Shown: positions 35,396 to 42,996 of the stretch, in pieces
Layout of the letters: each line of letters opens with the position of its first letter
How positions within the stretch are numbered: the first letter of the stretch is position 1
Assembly: GCF_000300275.1 (NCBI RefSeq)
Contig: NZ_AMRN01000004.1
Span: forward strand, 186,001-250,000
Direction: 5' to 3'
Origin: Thalassospira profundimaris WP0211
GTDB lineage: Bacteria; Pseudomonadota; Alphaproteobacteria; Rhodospirillales; Thalassospiraceae
DNA length: 64,000 nucleotides
Notes under the pieces: generated by a model
What the model was told of the DNA's origin: nothing
The model's database searches: none
What the model saw: the letters and a program-made list of their open reading frames with translations, nothing else
Position numbers and translations under genes: made by a program

Positions 35396-35791
35396 TTAGC
35401 ACTTATTTCTATCTAAGTGTGGCGCTGGACGAGTCTGCCCATCAGCATTTTGATAGATCGGCTCTTGGTCATCAGAAGTAAGTACACGCTTGATCACTAG
35501 AGGATCACAGGCCACTTGGTGAGAACTGTACTTTTCTATGGATTTTGGTACACCTTCATTCTCTGAAGTCTTTGGCCAAACAGCAATGACAGTACGGCCA
35601 ATTGCGACGGCGCGCACAAGCAGAGCCTCCAAATCCTCATCTTGGTCAAGCTCCGGACAAATCAACACGATCAAAGGCAGATCCTCATCATCCTGTCCCT
35701 CGTCCAACTCGCAACCTGCCTCATCCAACGCCTCAAACAACTCCTCGACACTGTTTTTTTGGCAACCTTCGGTATACACATCGACCTTCAT
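35396..35791 (-). CDS. Small alpha/beta protein, TIR- or deoxyribosyltransferase-like (fold inferred)
   Basis: The 131-residue acidic protein is the first gene of the islet operon. The visible pattern is a short N-terminal strand and helix (VDVYTEGCQKNSVEELFEAL), then a hydrophobic strand LPLIVLICPE, the helix DLEALLVRAVAIG, the strand RTVIAVWP, and the ending SSHQVACDPLVIKRVL. Strand-helix order and the late conserved-looking segment resemble TIR, SLOG or nucleoside 2-deoxyribosyltransferase folds, but no catalytic Glu pattern is definite, so the family is not assigned. The ATG at 35791 has AAGGG eight bases upstream; the longer frame to 35812 lacks one. Its C-terminus is charged and probably disordered. 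Confidence 0.55.
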   Translation of the reverse strand: MKVDVYTEGCQKNSVEELFEALDEAGCELDEGQDDEDLPLIVLICPELDQDEDLEALLVRAVAIGRTVIAVWPKTSENEGVPKSIEKYSSHQVACDPLVIKRVLTSDDQEPIYQNADGQTRPAPHLDRNKC

Positions 35792-35837
35792 CCAACAACC
35801 CTTACCAATCAAAAATCAACTCTCAGTAGAATTATAA

Positions 35838-35867
35838 ATTATAATTGTCTTTAGTTAAAGATATCAA
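35838..35867 (-). promoter_or_regulatory. Sigma-70 promoter for the islet operon
   Basis: On the minus strand, TTGATA (plus 35862-35867) and TATAAT (plus 35838-35843) are separated by 18 bases, in an AT-rich stretch. Transcription should begin near 35831 and reach the ATG at 35791 after about 40 bases. A second TATAAT at 35831-35836 is too far from this -35. Confidence 0.72.
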
Positions 35868-36163
35868 GAATGATCCCACTACAACTCTGCTCCCTCCCCC
35901 TTGCACACCGGCGCAGAGAGAAGAGCCACCCTTCCCCAAAACCTCACCCCTAATGATTGAGGTTCGGATTTCCTTGAGCTTGCAGCGACGGTTATCTGTT
36001 GAGATCAACTTTTGAAAAAGCTGCTATTCATCTGGCGGAGACGGCAAATCTCGCTTTATTTGTGCTCATACTGAGGCTCACACTACGTGCTGTGCATTGT
36101 ATTTCGCCTTATACTGCCTTGAGCCTTCATCTTCTTAAGCAATGCTCTGACAACATCCATGCC
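35868..36163. other. Intergenic region at the right edge of the islet
   Basis: These 296 bases have AACCTCA at 35940-35946 and TGAGGTT at 35958-35964, a weak seven-bp hairpin. TTGAGCTTG at 35974-35982 recurs at 32716-32724 at the other end of the islet. Nothing resembles a complete tRNA or an integrase gene. Confidence 0.4.
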
Positions 36164-37627
36164 CTAACTGACCTCATCACGATCAGTAACCCGAAACAGC
36201 CTTTGCCCGGCCGCTTGAATGCGGGCAAAGGCGTCTTCCGCCATAAAGCCCGAGACAAAAGCCATGAAGGTCACGAGAAACGGGCTGATATCGATTTGTC
36301 CTGATCCGTCGGGTCCGCCCTGGCTGACCATCAGTACCCCTGCCTCTGTACACAGGAAGATGGCCATGGCGGCGGCGATCCCCTCCCCCGTCATGACGAG
36401 CAGTCTTGCGGCGGGCTTCAGGCTTTTACCAAGCTGTGCCCATCCCTGAAGCCGCGGCAGTGTTTCGGCCTGCGGTGCTGGCACAGCCTCCGGCGCACTT
36501 TGATCCATGACATTGTGATCTGCGGCGTTGTGATCCGTGGCATTTTCATCGGGTGGTGTTTTTGGCGGCATTTGGGGCGGCGTTTGGGGCGTTGGCGGCT
36601 GACCGAAATTCTGTCTGGTAAAGGCAACCACCGCGCCCAATCCGCCCGCGGCGACTGTGACCAGCAAGGTCAGCATGATGGTGGGCAACTGGATCAAATA
36701 GGAAAGCATATGGCCTACGGGGTGTTGAAACAGGGCAACCAGCGAAACCGTGTCCTGACCAAACTCTTCGTCCTGACGCCTGATCTCTGCCTCGATCTCG
36801 GCCAGCTCATTTTGCAAGCTCGTTCTGAGCTTTGCGGCGTGCTGGTTTTCGGCGCGGATATTGGCCCATTCGATCTGGGCGCGGGCGTTTTTCTCGTCAA
36901 ACCGGATCATGGAACTTCGGATGGCATCGACTTGCTGGCCGGCGCGATCCATCAGGGTTTCCGGGGCTTTGTCGGTGAATTTCGGGTGATCAAGCAGGGC
37001 GTGAAGCCGGGTCATGATTTCGATGCCGTCGGCGCGACGTTTCCTGTCCGCATCGCTTTCCCCGAACGGAACATCAAGCATTGGCGATCCGGCGCGGCCA
37101 AGGGTTGTACCACCGCCGCCCACCATGCCGGTTGGCGGATCAAACAGCCCGTCGGTCGGCATGGCGGTTTGCTGGCTTGTCACGAATTGATGCGCCGCAT
37201 TGAGGGCGCTTAAGAACGCGCCTGCAAATTCGGGGTCAAATGCATCGCGATTGCTGGCAACGGTTGCGCCAAGTTGTGAATAGCTGCCAAACGCGTCCCA
37301 CCAGGCGGCAATCGCATCCTTGCGCAAGGCCAATCCATTGCGGGTCTCTTCGAGGGATCTGGTATCAATCGCGCGCATATCATCGCGCAAAATGCCAGCT
37401 TCTTCGCGCAAGGCGGCCTCATGGAAGGCTTGCAGGACCAGTCGTTCCAACATGCCAGGCGATGAAACACCGAGTTCGCGCAGCAGGGAATCGCGCTGAA
37501 TATCGGCGGTAAATCCGGCGAACAGCGTAATCACAAACCCGAAGTAAAGCACACAGGTCAATCCGGCCAAGATGGATGACCCCGCCAACCGCCAGATGTT
37601 CAGGCCTTCTTGTGTTTCTTGCTCCAT
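36164..37627 (-). CDS. Unknown coiled-coil membrane protein
   Basis: The 487-residue protein has TM1 near residues 15-40 (SSILAGLTCVLYFGFVITLF). A long extracytoplasmic or cytoplasmic helical region with coiled coil (about 230-305, AKLRTSLQNELAEIEAEIRR) follows, then a second membrane segment (LPTIMLTLLVTVAAGGLGAV, about 325). A proline-rich linker with unusual His/Asp/Asn content (about 350-385) precedes a third hydrophobic stretch (LLVMTGEGIAAAMAIFLCTE) and a final one. I do not recognise a family. AAGGTG precedes the ATG. It is divergent from flagellin, which does not by itself show a role in motility. Confidence 0.6.
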   Translation of the reverse strand: MEQETQEGLNIWRLAGSSILAGLTCVLYFGFVITLFAGFTADIQRDSLLRELGVSSPGMLERLVLQAFHEAALREEAGILRDDMRAIDTRSLEETRNGLALRKDAIAAWWDAFGSYSQLGATVASNRDAFDPEFAGAFLSALNAAHQFVTSQQTAMPTDGLFDPPTGMVGGGGTTLGRAGSPMLDVPFGESDADRKRRADGIEIMTRLHALLDHPKFTDKAPETLMDRAGQQVDAIRSSMIRFDEKNARAQIEWANIRAENQHAAKLRTSLQNELAEIEAEIRRQDEEFGQDTVSLVALFQHPVGHMLSYLIQLPTIMLTLLVTVAAGGLGAVVAFTRQNFGQPPTPQTPPQMPPKTPPDENATDHNAADHNVMDQSAPEAVPAPQAETLPRLQGWAQLGKSLKPAARLLVMTGEGIAAAMAIFLCTEAGVLMVSQGGPDGSGQIDISPFLVTFMAFVSGFMAEDAFARIQAAGQRLFRVTDRDEVS

Positions 37628-37842
37628 CGGGCACCTTCATGGGTTACGTCCCCTGTCGACGTGGAGCGAAAATGCCTGTGAGGGCGCGTGATATCGCGGG
37701 TTTAAGTTAACAGCCGCAAAACGGCTGATTTCCATCCGTATGAGAGCCCCCCTCTTTCGCGTAGGATGGCATATTTCTTATATTTCTCAGATAGTTACTA
37801 TTAAGAAGATTCTAATATTAGATATTGCCATTTAAGTTTTAT

Positions 37843-37869
37843 CTAATTAACATTGCCTTCAGCCGATAT
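37843..37869 (+). promoter_or_regulatory. Candidate sigma-28 (FliA) promoter for flagellin
   Basis: GCCGATAT at 37862-37869 matches seven of eight bases of the FliA -10 element GCCGATAA, with CTAA 15 bases before it (or TAAT with 14). The expected start point is near 37876, giving a leader of about 55 bases to the ATG at 37931. Confidence 0.55.
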
Positions 37870-37930
37870 CAGGAGGAGGTCGTCCACGCCGCCACCCTTT
37901 ATCTTTGCTTGTTCAGGTAGGAACTGCGTT

Positions 37931-39268
37931 ATGGCGTTAAATATCATATCCGACCACGCGGCCAATCTGGCGCACCGCAATCTGGCGCGTGCCGAGGAGG
38001 CCGCGAACAGATCGCTTGCCAAGCTGTCATCGGGGAAGCGTGTCGTCTCTGCCCGCGATGATGCCGCATCAATGGCCATCGGGTCGCGGCTGAACTCGAC
38101 GGCCTCTGCTTTGACATCAGGGATTGTCAATATCGGTCAGGGCAATTCCATGCTGCAGATTGCCGACGGGGCCATGGCCACCATCGACGATGTGCTGGTA
38201 CGCATGAACACACTGGCCGTTCAGGCCGCATCGGAAAACCTGTCGGACACGGAACGCGGGTTTCTCAATGACGAATTCGTCGCACTGCGCACCGAGATCA
38301 ATCGCATTGCGGCCGCAACCAATTTCAACGGCATCCAGTTGCTCGGCGATGGCAGTGATGTGTCCCTTGACTACAGTGATTTGAATGCTGGTGGCTCCGC
38401 CGAGGTTCTTTCGGTTGCCAATGGCTTTTCAAATTTCACCATCACCGATGACAATTACTGGGCGCGTGATACCAACGAAAACGGATCGGCGGATAATCAG
38501 CTTCGCTTTGATGTGCTCAAGACCGGGGATCGCATTTTGCTGAGTGCCATATCCGAAATTGATGGCACCAGCCCGCACCGGACCCACAGCATCGATGTCA
38601 CCGATTATGCGTCCGGTGGCAGCAAGGCGCTTAATGCCGGTCAAACACAGACACTCGATTTCGGGGATGTCGGTGTAAAAGTGAACCTGAACTTCAATAT
38701 CGCAACCACCATCACCAACGCCCTGGCCCAAGGCTCCGATGGTGCCGGTGCCGATGGATCAACCACAGCGCAGATTTTTGGCGCCAGCCCGGTTTTCTCG
38801 GTTCTTGAGGATCAGGGCAACAAACTACCTGATAAGATCTATTTCCAGCTTGGCGGCGGCAATACCGGCGGTGCGCAGCTTTCGATCCCGACGACCGCGG
38901 TTGATGGTGCCGCCCTTGGCTCGGGCAAAAACGGCACGGAGACAAGCCTTGATGAGCTGGGCAGCAATGCGATTGCCACATCCGCCAAGGCCCAAAGTGC
39001 GATCGAGGCCGTGACGCGCGCGATTGATGATCTGCAACGCGCACGGGCCAATATCGGCACCAACCAGAACCGTCTGGATGCTGCCAGCGAAAGCCTTGCC
39101 TCGACGCTTGAAAACGTCAAAGAAGCGCGCTCAAGCCTGCTTGATCTCGACGTTGCGATGGAACTGACCAACTACGCGTCGAAACAAATCCTGATCAAAT
39201 CAAGTGTCGCGATGTTGGCCCGCGTCAGTGAAATGCGCCAGAACCTGATACGCTTGCTGGCAGGTTGA
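37931..39268 (+). CDS. Flagellin
   Basis: The 445-residue protein is the flagellar filament subunit type. The conserved N-terminal D0/D1 region includes LSSGKRVVSARDDAASMAIG (about 33-52) and MATIDDVLVRMNTLAVQAAS. The C-terminal D1/D0 region includes RANIGTNQNRLDAASESL and ends LARVSEMRQNLIRLLAG. The middle (about 140-330) is variable, as usual, with Ser/Thr/Gly-rich stretches. The ATG at 37931 has AGGA ten bases upstream. The AGGAGGAGG at 37871-37879 is too far away to be its ribosome site. It is a lone flagellar gene here; other flagellar genes are not in the window. Confidence 0.9.
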   Translation: MALNIISDHAANLAHRNLARAEEAANRSLAKLSSGKRVVSARDDAASMAIGSRLNSTASALTSGIVNIGQGNSMLQIADGAMATIDDVLVRMNTLAVQAASENLSDTERGFLNDEFVALRTEINRIAAATNFNGIQLLGDGSDVSLDYSDLNAGGSAEVLSVANGFSNFTITDDNYWARDTNENGSADNQLRFDVLKTGDRILLSAISEIDGTSPHRTHSIDVTDYASGGSKALNAGQTQTLDFGDVGVKVNLNFNIATTITNALAQGSDGAGADGSTTAQIFGASPVFSVLEDQGNKLPDKIYFQLGGGNTGGAQLSIPTTAVDGAALGSGKNGTETSLDELGSNAIATSAKAQSAIEAVTRAIDDLQRARANIGTNQNRLDAASESLASTLENVKEARSSLLDLDVAMELTNYASKQILIKSSVAMLARVSEMRQNLIRLLAG

Positions 39269-39292
39269 AGAGCCACCTCTCAGCGAGTGTAG

Positions 39293-39321
39293 GAAGCCCC
39301 GCGCGCCCGGCGCGGGGCTTC
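39293..39321 (+). terminator. Terminator after flagellin
   Basis: A 12-bp GC-rich stem (GAAGCCCCGCGC / GCGCGGGGCTTC) with a five-base loop starts 25 bases past the flagellin stop. The T-run is short, so termination may be less efficient than for the other terminators. Confidence 0.75.
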
Positions 39322-39410
39322 TGACCCTCATTGCGCTGCAAAACATCCTTTAACCGGTGGGGCTTTTACGTCTATGGTCGTCTAAACACCCAAAGAAAGA
39401 CAGATCGGCC

Positions 39411-40325
39411 ATGACCACCCCGACATCCGACAACACATCCGACACCGCCGCCGACAAATCATCCCAAACCTGGCAAAACCTTTCGACCGACTGGATCACC
39501 TGGGCCGAACGCCTGGCACCGGCGGCCGAAAAGATCAATCGCCACATGATCGAGGCGGCTGACCTTCCGGGGCTTGCAGCTTTGCGCGATGGCGCGCCGC
39601 TTGATGTGCTTGATCTGGCATCCGGGGTGGGTGAACCTGCCTTTTCCTTTGCCCGTGCCTTGGGCGGCGGCACAGATGATAGCGCTAACATCCCTGGAAT
39701 TGCGGGGCACGTGACCGCCTCCGATATCGTTTCTGATATGTGCGATGCCCTGATGGAACGCGCCGCCGAGGAAGAAATTTCCAACATCAAGGCCGTTCCG
39801 GCCAGTATGGAAAAACTGCCATTCGAGGATCAGAGCTTTGACGTGGTGTCATGCCGTTTCGGCGTGATGTTTTGCGAAGATCCGGACAAGGCACTGCGTG
39901 AGGCATTCCGCGTTCTACGCCCCGGTGGCAAGGCGGTGTTTATGGTCTGGGCGCCATTGGTCGATAATCCCTTGTTTGCCGCAATGGACGCGGTTCTTGG
40001 CAACATCCTTGGCATCGGGTTTGATGCCGCCGGGCTGGACCCGTTCTGCTTTGGCGATGCCGATCAATCCATGATGCGCTTTGAGAAAGCAGGCTTTACC
40101 GGGATTGAAGCGACAACCCACAGCCCGGCTGGCCGTATTCCCGAAAATGCCCCGTTCTGGAAACCGCAAATGGACATGCTGTTTGGCAATGTCTTGCGCA
40201 AATCATCGGATATGGAAGTCGGCGCGATCAATGCCGCAATGTTTGAAACATTGGCCCCCTATATCGAAGACGGCCATTTTCAGGTCCCGATTTGTTTTCA
40301 TGTACTTAGCGCAAAGCGCGCCTGA
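39411..40325 (+). CDS. Class I SAM-dependent methyltransferase (UbiE/Methyltransf_11 type)
   Basis: The 304-residue protein has SAM motif I VLDLASGVGEPAFSFA (about 64-79), a post-motif acidic residue in TASDIVSDM, SMEKLPFEDQSFDVVSCRFG as motif II, and LREAFRVLRPGGKAVFMVW as motif III. This is the UbiE/COQ5-like pattern for small-molecule C- or O-methylation. The N-terminal 35 residues are Thr/Ser/Asp-rich and probably flexible. The substrate is not known. The start ATG at 39411 follows a weak ribosome site; the open frame continues upstream to 39357. Confidence 0.85.
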   Translation: MTTPTSDNTSDTAADKSSQTWQNLSTDWITWAERLAPAAEKINRHMIEAADLPGLAALRDGAPLDVLDLASGVGEPAFSFARALGGGTDDSANIPGIAGHVTASDIVSDMCDALMERAAEEEISNIKAVPASMEKLPFEDQSFDVVSCRFGVMFCEDPDKALREAFRVLRPGGKAVFMVWAPLVDNPLFAAMDAVLGNILGIGFDAAGLDPFCFGDADQSMMRFEKAGFTGIEATTHSPAGRIPENAPFWKPQMDMLFGNVLRKSSDMEVGAINAAMFETLAPYIEDGHFQVPICFHVLSAKRA

Positions 40326-40381
40326 TCGGGCCACCCTGTCTGATCGCTGATTTCGTGTAAAACCCAAGCATTCCCGCGCAT

Positions 40382-40401
40382 CACGCATGGCCGCATGCGT
40401 G
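40382..40401. repeat. Perfect palindrome upstream of queC
   Basis: CACGCATG-GCCG-CATGCGTG forms an eight-bp stem with a four-base loop, 107 bases before the queC ATG. It could be an operator or a leader hairpin. It does not look like a known preQ1 riboswitch fold by eye. Confidence 0.5.
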
Positions 40402-40508
40402 GATTTGTGCTTGCGTTTTGGCAACCGGCATGGCAAACCCCGCCCCCTTGGAAGGATGATCCTTCCCCTGTCGTAGCACCAGGTTAAAAACACGAAAGAC
40501 TGATCATT

Positions 40509-41252
40509 ATGAAGACGATTGTCGTCTGCTCTGGCGGGCTGGATTCCGTCACGCTGGCCTATAAGGTCGCGACCGAGCACAAGCTCCATTCCCTGATTTC
40601 GTTTGATTATGGCCAGCGCCATAAAAAGGAACTCGATTTCGCCGCCCGTGCGGCGCGTAATCTTGGCGTCAAACATCACATCGTTGACCTGACCCCGGTC
40701 GGTGCCCTTTTGACCGGATCGTCGCTGACCAGTGATGATATCGACGTGCCCGATGGCCATTACGCCGAAGAAACCATGCGCATCACCGTGGTCCCGAACC
40801 GCAATGCGATCATGCTGGCTGTGGCCTTTGGTGCGGCGGCCAGTGCCGGGGCCGATGCGGTTGCCGCGGCCGTACATGGCGGGGATCATTTCATCTATCC
40901 CGATTGCCGTCCCGATTTCATCAAATCGTTCCAGACCATGCAGGACCAAGCCCTTGAAGGGGTCAAGGACGTCAAGCTTTATACCCCGTTCGTCAATGTC
41001 TCCAAGGCCGACATCGCGCTTGAGGCAGGGCGTCTGGGTGTGCCGGTCGATCTGACATGGTCATGTTACAAGGGCGGGGAAACCCATTGCGGACGGTGCG
41101 GCACCTGTGTCGAGCGGCGCGAGGCGCTTGAACTGGCGCGCGTCAAGGATCCGACCGTTTATGTCGATCGCGATTACTGGAAACAGGCCCGTGCCGATCA
41201 TATGGCGCGCAAATTCGGCCCCTTGCCCACCCCCGATAGCGCAGCAAATTAA
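40509..41252 (+). CDS. queC: 7-cyano-7-deazaguanine synthase QueC
   Basis: The 247-residue enzyme makes preQ0 from 7-carboxy-7-deazaguanine with ATP and ammonia, in the queuosine pathway. The PP-loop SGGLDSVTLAY is at residues 8-18. The zinc site is CYKGGETHCGRCGTC near residue 200 (CxxxxxxxCxxCxxC). Length is typical (220-250). The ATG is preceded by AAAGACTGATCATT, a weak ribosome site. It is followed by a repeat element and then queD and queE, with queF/queE-type partner steps partly in this locus. Confidence 0.95.
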   Translation: MKTIVVCSGGLDSVTLAYKVATEHKLHSLISFDYGQRHKKELDFAARAARNLGVKHHIVDLTPVGALLTGSSLTSDDIDVPDGHYAEETMRITVVPNRNAIMLAVAFGAAASAGADAVAAAVHGGDHFIYPDCRPDFIKSFQTMQDQALEGVKDVKLYTPFVNVSKADIALEAGRLGVPVDLTWSCYKGGETHCGRCGTCVERREALELARVKDPTVYVDRDYWKQARADHMARKFGPLPTPDSAAN

Positions 41253-41274
41253 TCCTCATACAATTAAAATTTGC

Positions 41275-41367
41275 ACCATGGATGCCCGCCTGCGCGGGCA
41301 TGACGGATCGACCGCAGACCTGCTTGATTTGGCACCGTCATCCCCGCGAAGGCGGGGACCTCGATCC
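41275..41367. repeat. Intergenic double-hairpin repeat (REP/MITE-like) between queC and queD
   Basis: Two GC-rich hairpins face each other: GCCCGCCTGCGCGGGC (41284-41299) and TCCCCGCGAAGGCGGGGA (41341-41358). ATGACGG at 41300-41306 and CCGTCAT at 41335-41341 are an inverted pair around a 28-base centre. The words CGTCATCCCCGCGAAGGCGGGGA are familiar from dispersed intergenic repeats of many Proteobacteria. It may affect mRNA processing between queC and queD. Confidence 0.8.
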
Positions 41368-41411
41368 GCATGCTCATGGTGGCAGAAATGGACGACACCG
41401 AAAGAAAACCG

Positions 41412-41768
41412 ATGTTCACCATCACAAAACAATTCGCCTTTTCCGCAAGCCACCAACTCAGCGGCCTTGAAGAAGATCACCCGTGTGCCCGCCTGCATGG
41501 CCACAACTATATCGTCGAGGTGGAGCTTAAGGGTGCCGACCTTGATGAGCGCGGCTTTGTGCGTGATTACCGCGAACTGGGGCCGCTCAAACGGCTGATT
41601 GATGACGAGTTTGATCACCGTCACCTCAACGAGGTTCTTGGTCACGATCATCCGACCGCCGAACGGCTTGCGCTGTTCTTTTACGAATGGGCGCAGGGTC
41701 GCTGGCCGGAAGTTTCGGCGGTGCGCGTCTCCGAAACGCCGAAAACCTGGGCGGAATATCGTCCATGA
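41412..41768 (+). CDS. queD: 6-carboxytetrahydropterin synthase QueD
   Basis: The 118-residue enzyme converts dihydroneopterin triphosphate to 6-carboxy-5,6,7,8-tetrahydropterin. Zinc-binding histidines are in FSASHQL and LHGHNY, the catalytic cysteine in EDHPCARL, and a conserved FDHRHLNE block follows. Length is standard. I chose the ATG at 41412 (MFTITKQ), where the family begins; an in-frame ATG at 41388 is possible. Its stop overlaps the queE start (ATGA), so the two are translated together. Confidence 0.93.
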   Translation: MFTITKQFAFSASHQLSGLEEDHPCARLHGHNYIVEVELKGADLDERGFVRDYRELGPLKRLIDDEFDHRHLNEVLGHDHPTAERLALFFYEWAQGRWPEVSAVRVSETPKTWAEYRP

Positions 41769-42547
41769 CGGTGCACGATCCCAACCTTGCCGATATTTCC
41801 GAGGGACGTGGTAAAATCCGCATTTCGGAAATCTTTGGCCCGACCGTGCAGGGCGAAGGTGCCCTGATTGGCATGCCGACGGTGTTTGTCCGAACGGGCG
41901 GCTGTGATTTCCGCTGTTCGTGGTGCGACACGCTTTATGCGGTTGATCCGGCGTTTCGGGCGGACTGGAAACCGATGTCGGCTGCCGAGGTTCTGGATGC
42001 GGTCAAAAAGTTTTCCGGTGGCAAGCCGATCCTGATTACGCTGTCGGGTGGCAACCCGGCCATCCAGCCGTTGGGGGAGCTGATCGCCATGGGCAAGGAC
42101 GAAGGTTTTACCTTTGCGATTGAAACCCAGGGCAGCATCGCCAAGGACTGGTTTGCCGACCTCAATTTCCTGACGATCAGCCCAAAGCCGCCAAGCTCTT
42201 CAACCAGTTTTGATAAGGATGCATTGCAGGCCTGTATCGAAGCAGCGCAATCCGATGGCATTCTGAATGGTCCGGCCATTACCTTGAAATTCCCGGTGCG
42301 CGATGCCGCCGACCTGATGTTTGCCGATTATGTGAGGAACCTTCACATTGGCATTCCGGTCTGTTTGCAGCCGGTCAACACAACGCCCGCCGAACCCCAT
42401 CCGGATGGTGCAGACGGTGTTGATATTGATGGCCTGACCGAACGGTATCGCTGGCTGGTCGATGAAGTGGCAAAGCGCAAATGGTTTGATGTGCGCGTGC
42501 TGCCGCAGTGGCATGTGCATGTGTGGGGCAATCTGCGCGGGGTTTGA
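41765..42547 (+). CDS. queE: 7-carboxy-7-deazaguanine synthase QueE (radical SAM)
   Basis: The 260-residue radical SAM enzyme converts the QueD product to 7-carboxy-7-deazaguanine. The iron-sulphur motif is CDFRCSWC, canonical CxxxCxxC, at about residues 47-54, after SEIFGPTVQGEGALIGMPT. A GGNPAI-type glycine loop follows, and the C-terminus has LPQWHVHVWGN. Length is a little above the commonest 210-230 but normal for this lineage type. ATGA overlap with queD sets the start. Together with queC it covers three of four steps from GTP to preQ0; the folE-type step is elsewhere. Confidence 0.94.
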   Translation: MTVHDPNLADISEGRGKIRISEIFGPTVQGEGALIGMPTVFVRTGGCDFRCSWCDTLYAVDPAFRADWKPMSAAEVLDAVKKFSGGKPILITLSGGNPAIQPLGELIAMGKDEGFTFAIETQGSIAKDWFADLNFLTISPKPPSSSTSFDKDALQACIEAAQSDGILNGPAITLKFPVRDAADLMFADYVRNLHIGIPVCLQPVNTTPAEPHPDGADGVDIDGLTERYRWLVDEVAKRKWFDVRVLPQWHVHVWGNLRGV

Positions 42548-42729
42548 ACCCGCTTCCCACTTTGCCAGTGATGACAAAATATATTTTATCCGAAATAAGC
42601 GAGCCTTTCCCGCACGATTGCGACAGATGACCCGTTACAGGCCGTTTGGCATGTTTGCTATTTGCCCGCACGCGCACCACTTCCCCATTAGCGGGCGCGC
42701 TTTGCGCCGGCAAATAGAAAGATCACATC

Positions 42730-42885
42730 ATGTCATTTCGCAGTTTTTCGACAAGCCAGGGAAAAGCGGGCTCGAAGCCGGATGCAAAATCGTCAGATAG
42801 CGCGTCGGCCCCTGCCGCAAAGCCAAAGCCCGAAAATTCCCCTGCCGAAACCAAACCGACCGCGCATCAAGGCGCGAATGACTGA
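42730..42885 (+). CDS. Small disordered protein, 51 residues
   Basis: A frame of 51 codons begins with ATG after GAAAG eight bases upstream and ends before a hairpin. The protein is Ser/Ala/Lys/Pro-rich (for example SSDSASAPAAKPKPENSPAE) and likely disordered. No family is recognised. Support comes from the ribosome site, from codon use that fits the neighbours and from the hairpin behind it, not from homology. Confidence 0.45.
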   Translation: MSFRSFSTSQGKAGSKPDAKSSDSASAPAAKPKPENSPAETKPTAHQGAND

Positions 42886-42894
42886 TACCGTGCT

Positions 42895-42914
42895 GGCGGA
42901 GGTTATCCTCCGCC
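42895..42914 (+). terminator. Hairpin after the small gene, possible weak terminator
   Basis: GGCGGAGG-TTAT-CCTCCGCC is a perfect eight-bp stem nine bases past the 51-codon gene. A short T-rich stretch (CTTTTC) begins six bases beyond, so termination is plausible but weak. Confidence 0.5.
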
Positions 42915-42996
42915 ATCGCCTTTTCTGGCCGAACTTTTCCAAAAATCATGAACAAGCAGGAAACGCCCGTTTCCCGCTTCATAAAGGGCTGGTGCC

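Noticed and set aside
35958-35984. GGTTCGGATTTCC, similar to a tRNA T-arm, near the islet edge
   Set aside because: No stem, anticodon arm or acceptor stem can be built around it; not a tRNA or clear att site.
37871-37879. AGGAGGAGG as a ribosome site for a short leader peptide before flagellin
   Set aside because: No start codon lies 5-10 bases after it; it coincides with the expected transcription start.
40326-40508. preQ1 riboswitch ahead of queC
   Set aside because: No preQ1-I or other known preQ1 core could be recognised; only a simple palindrome is present.
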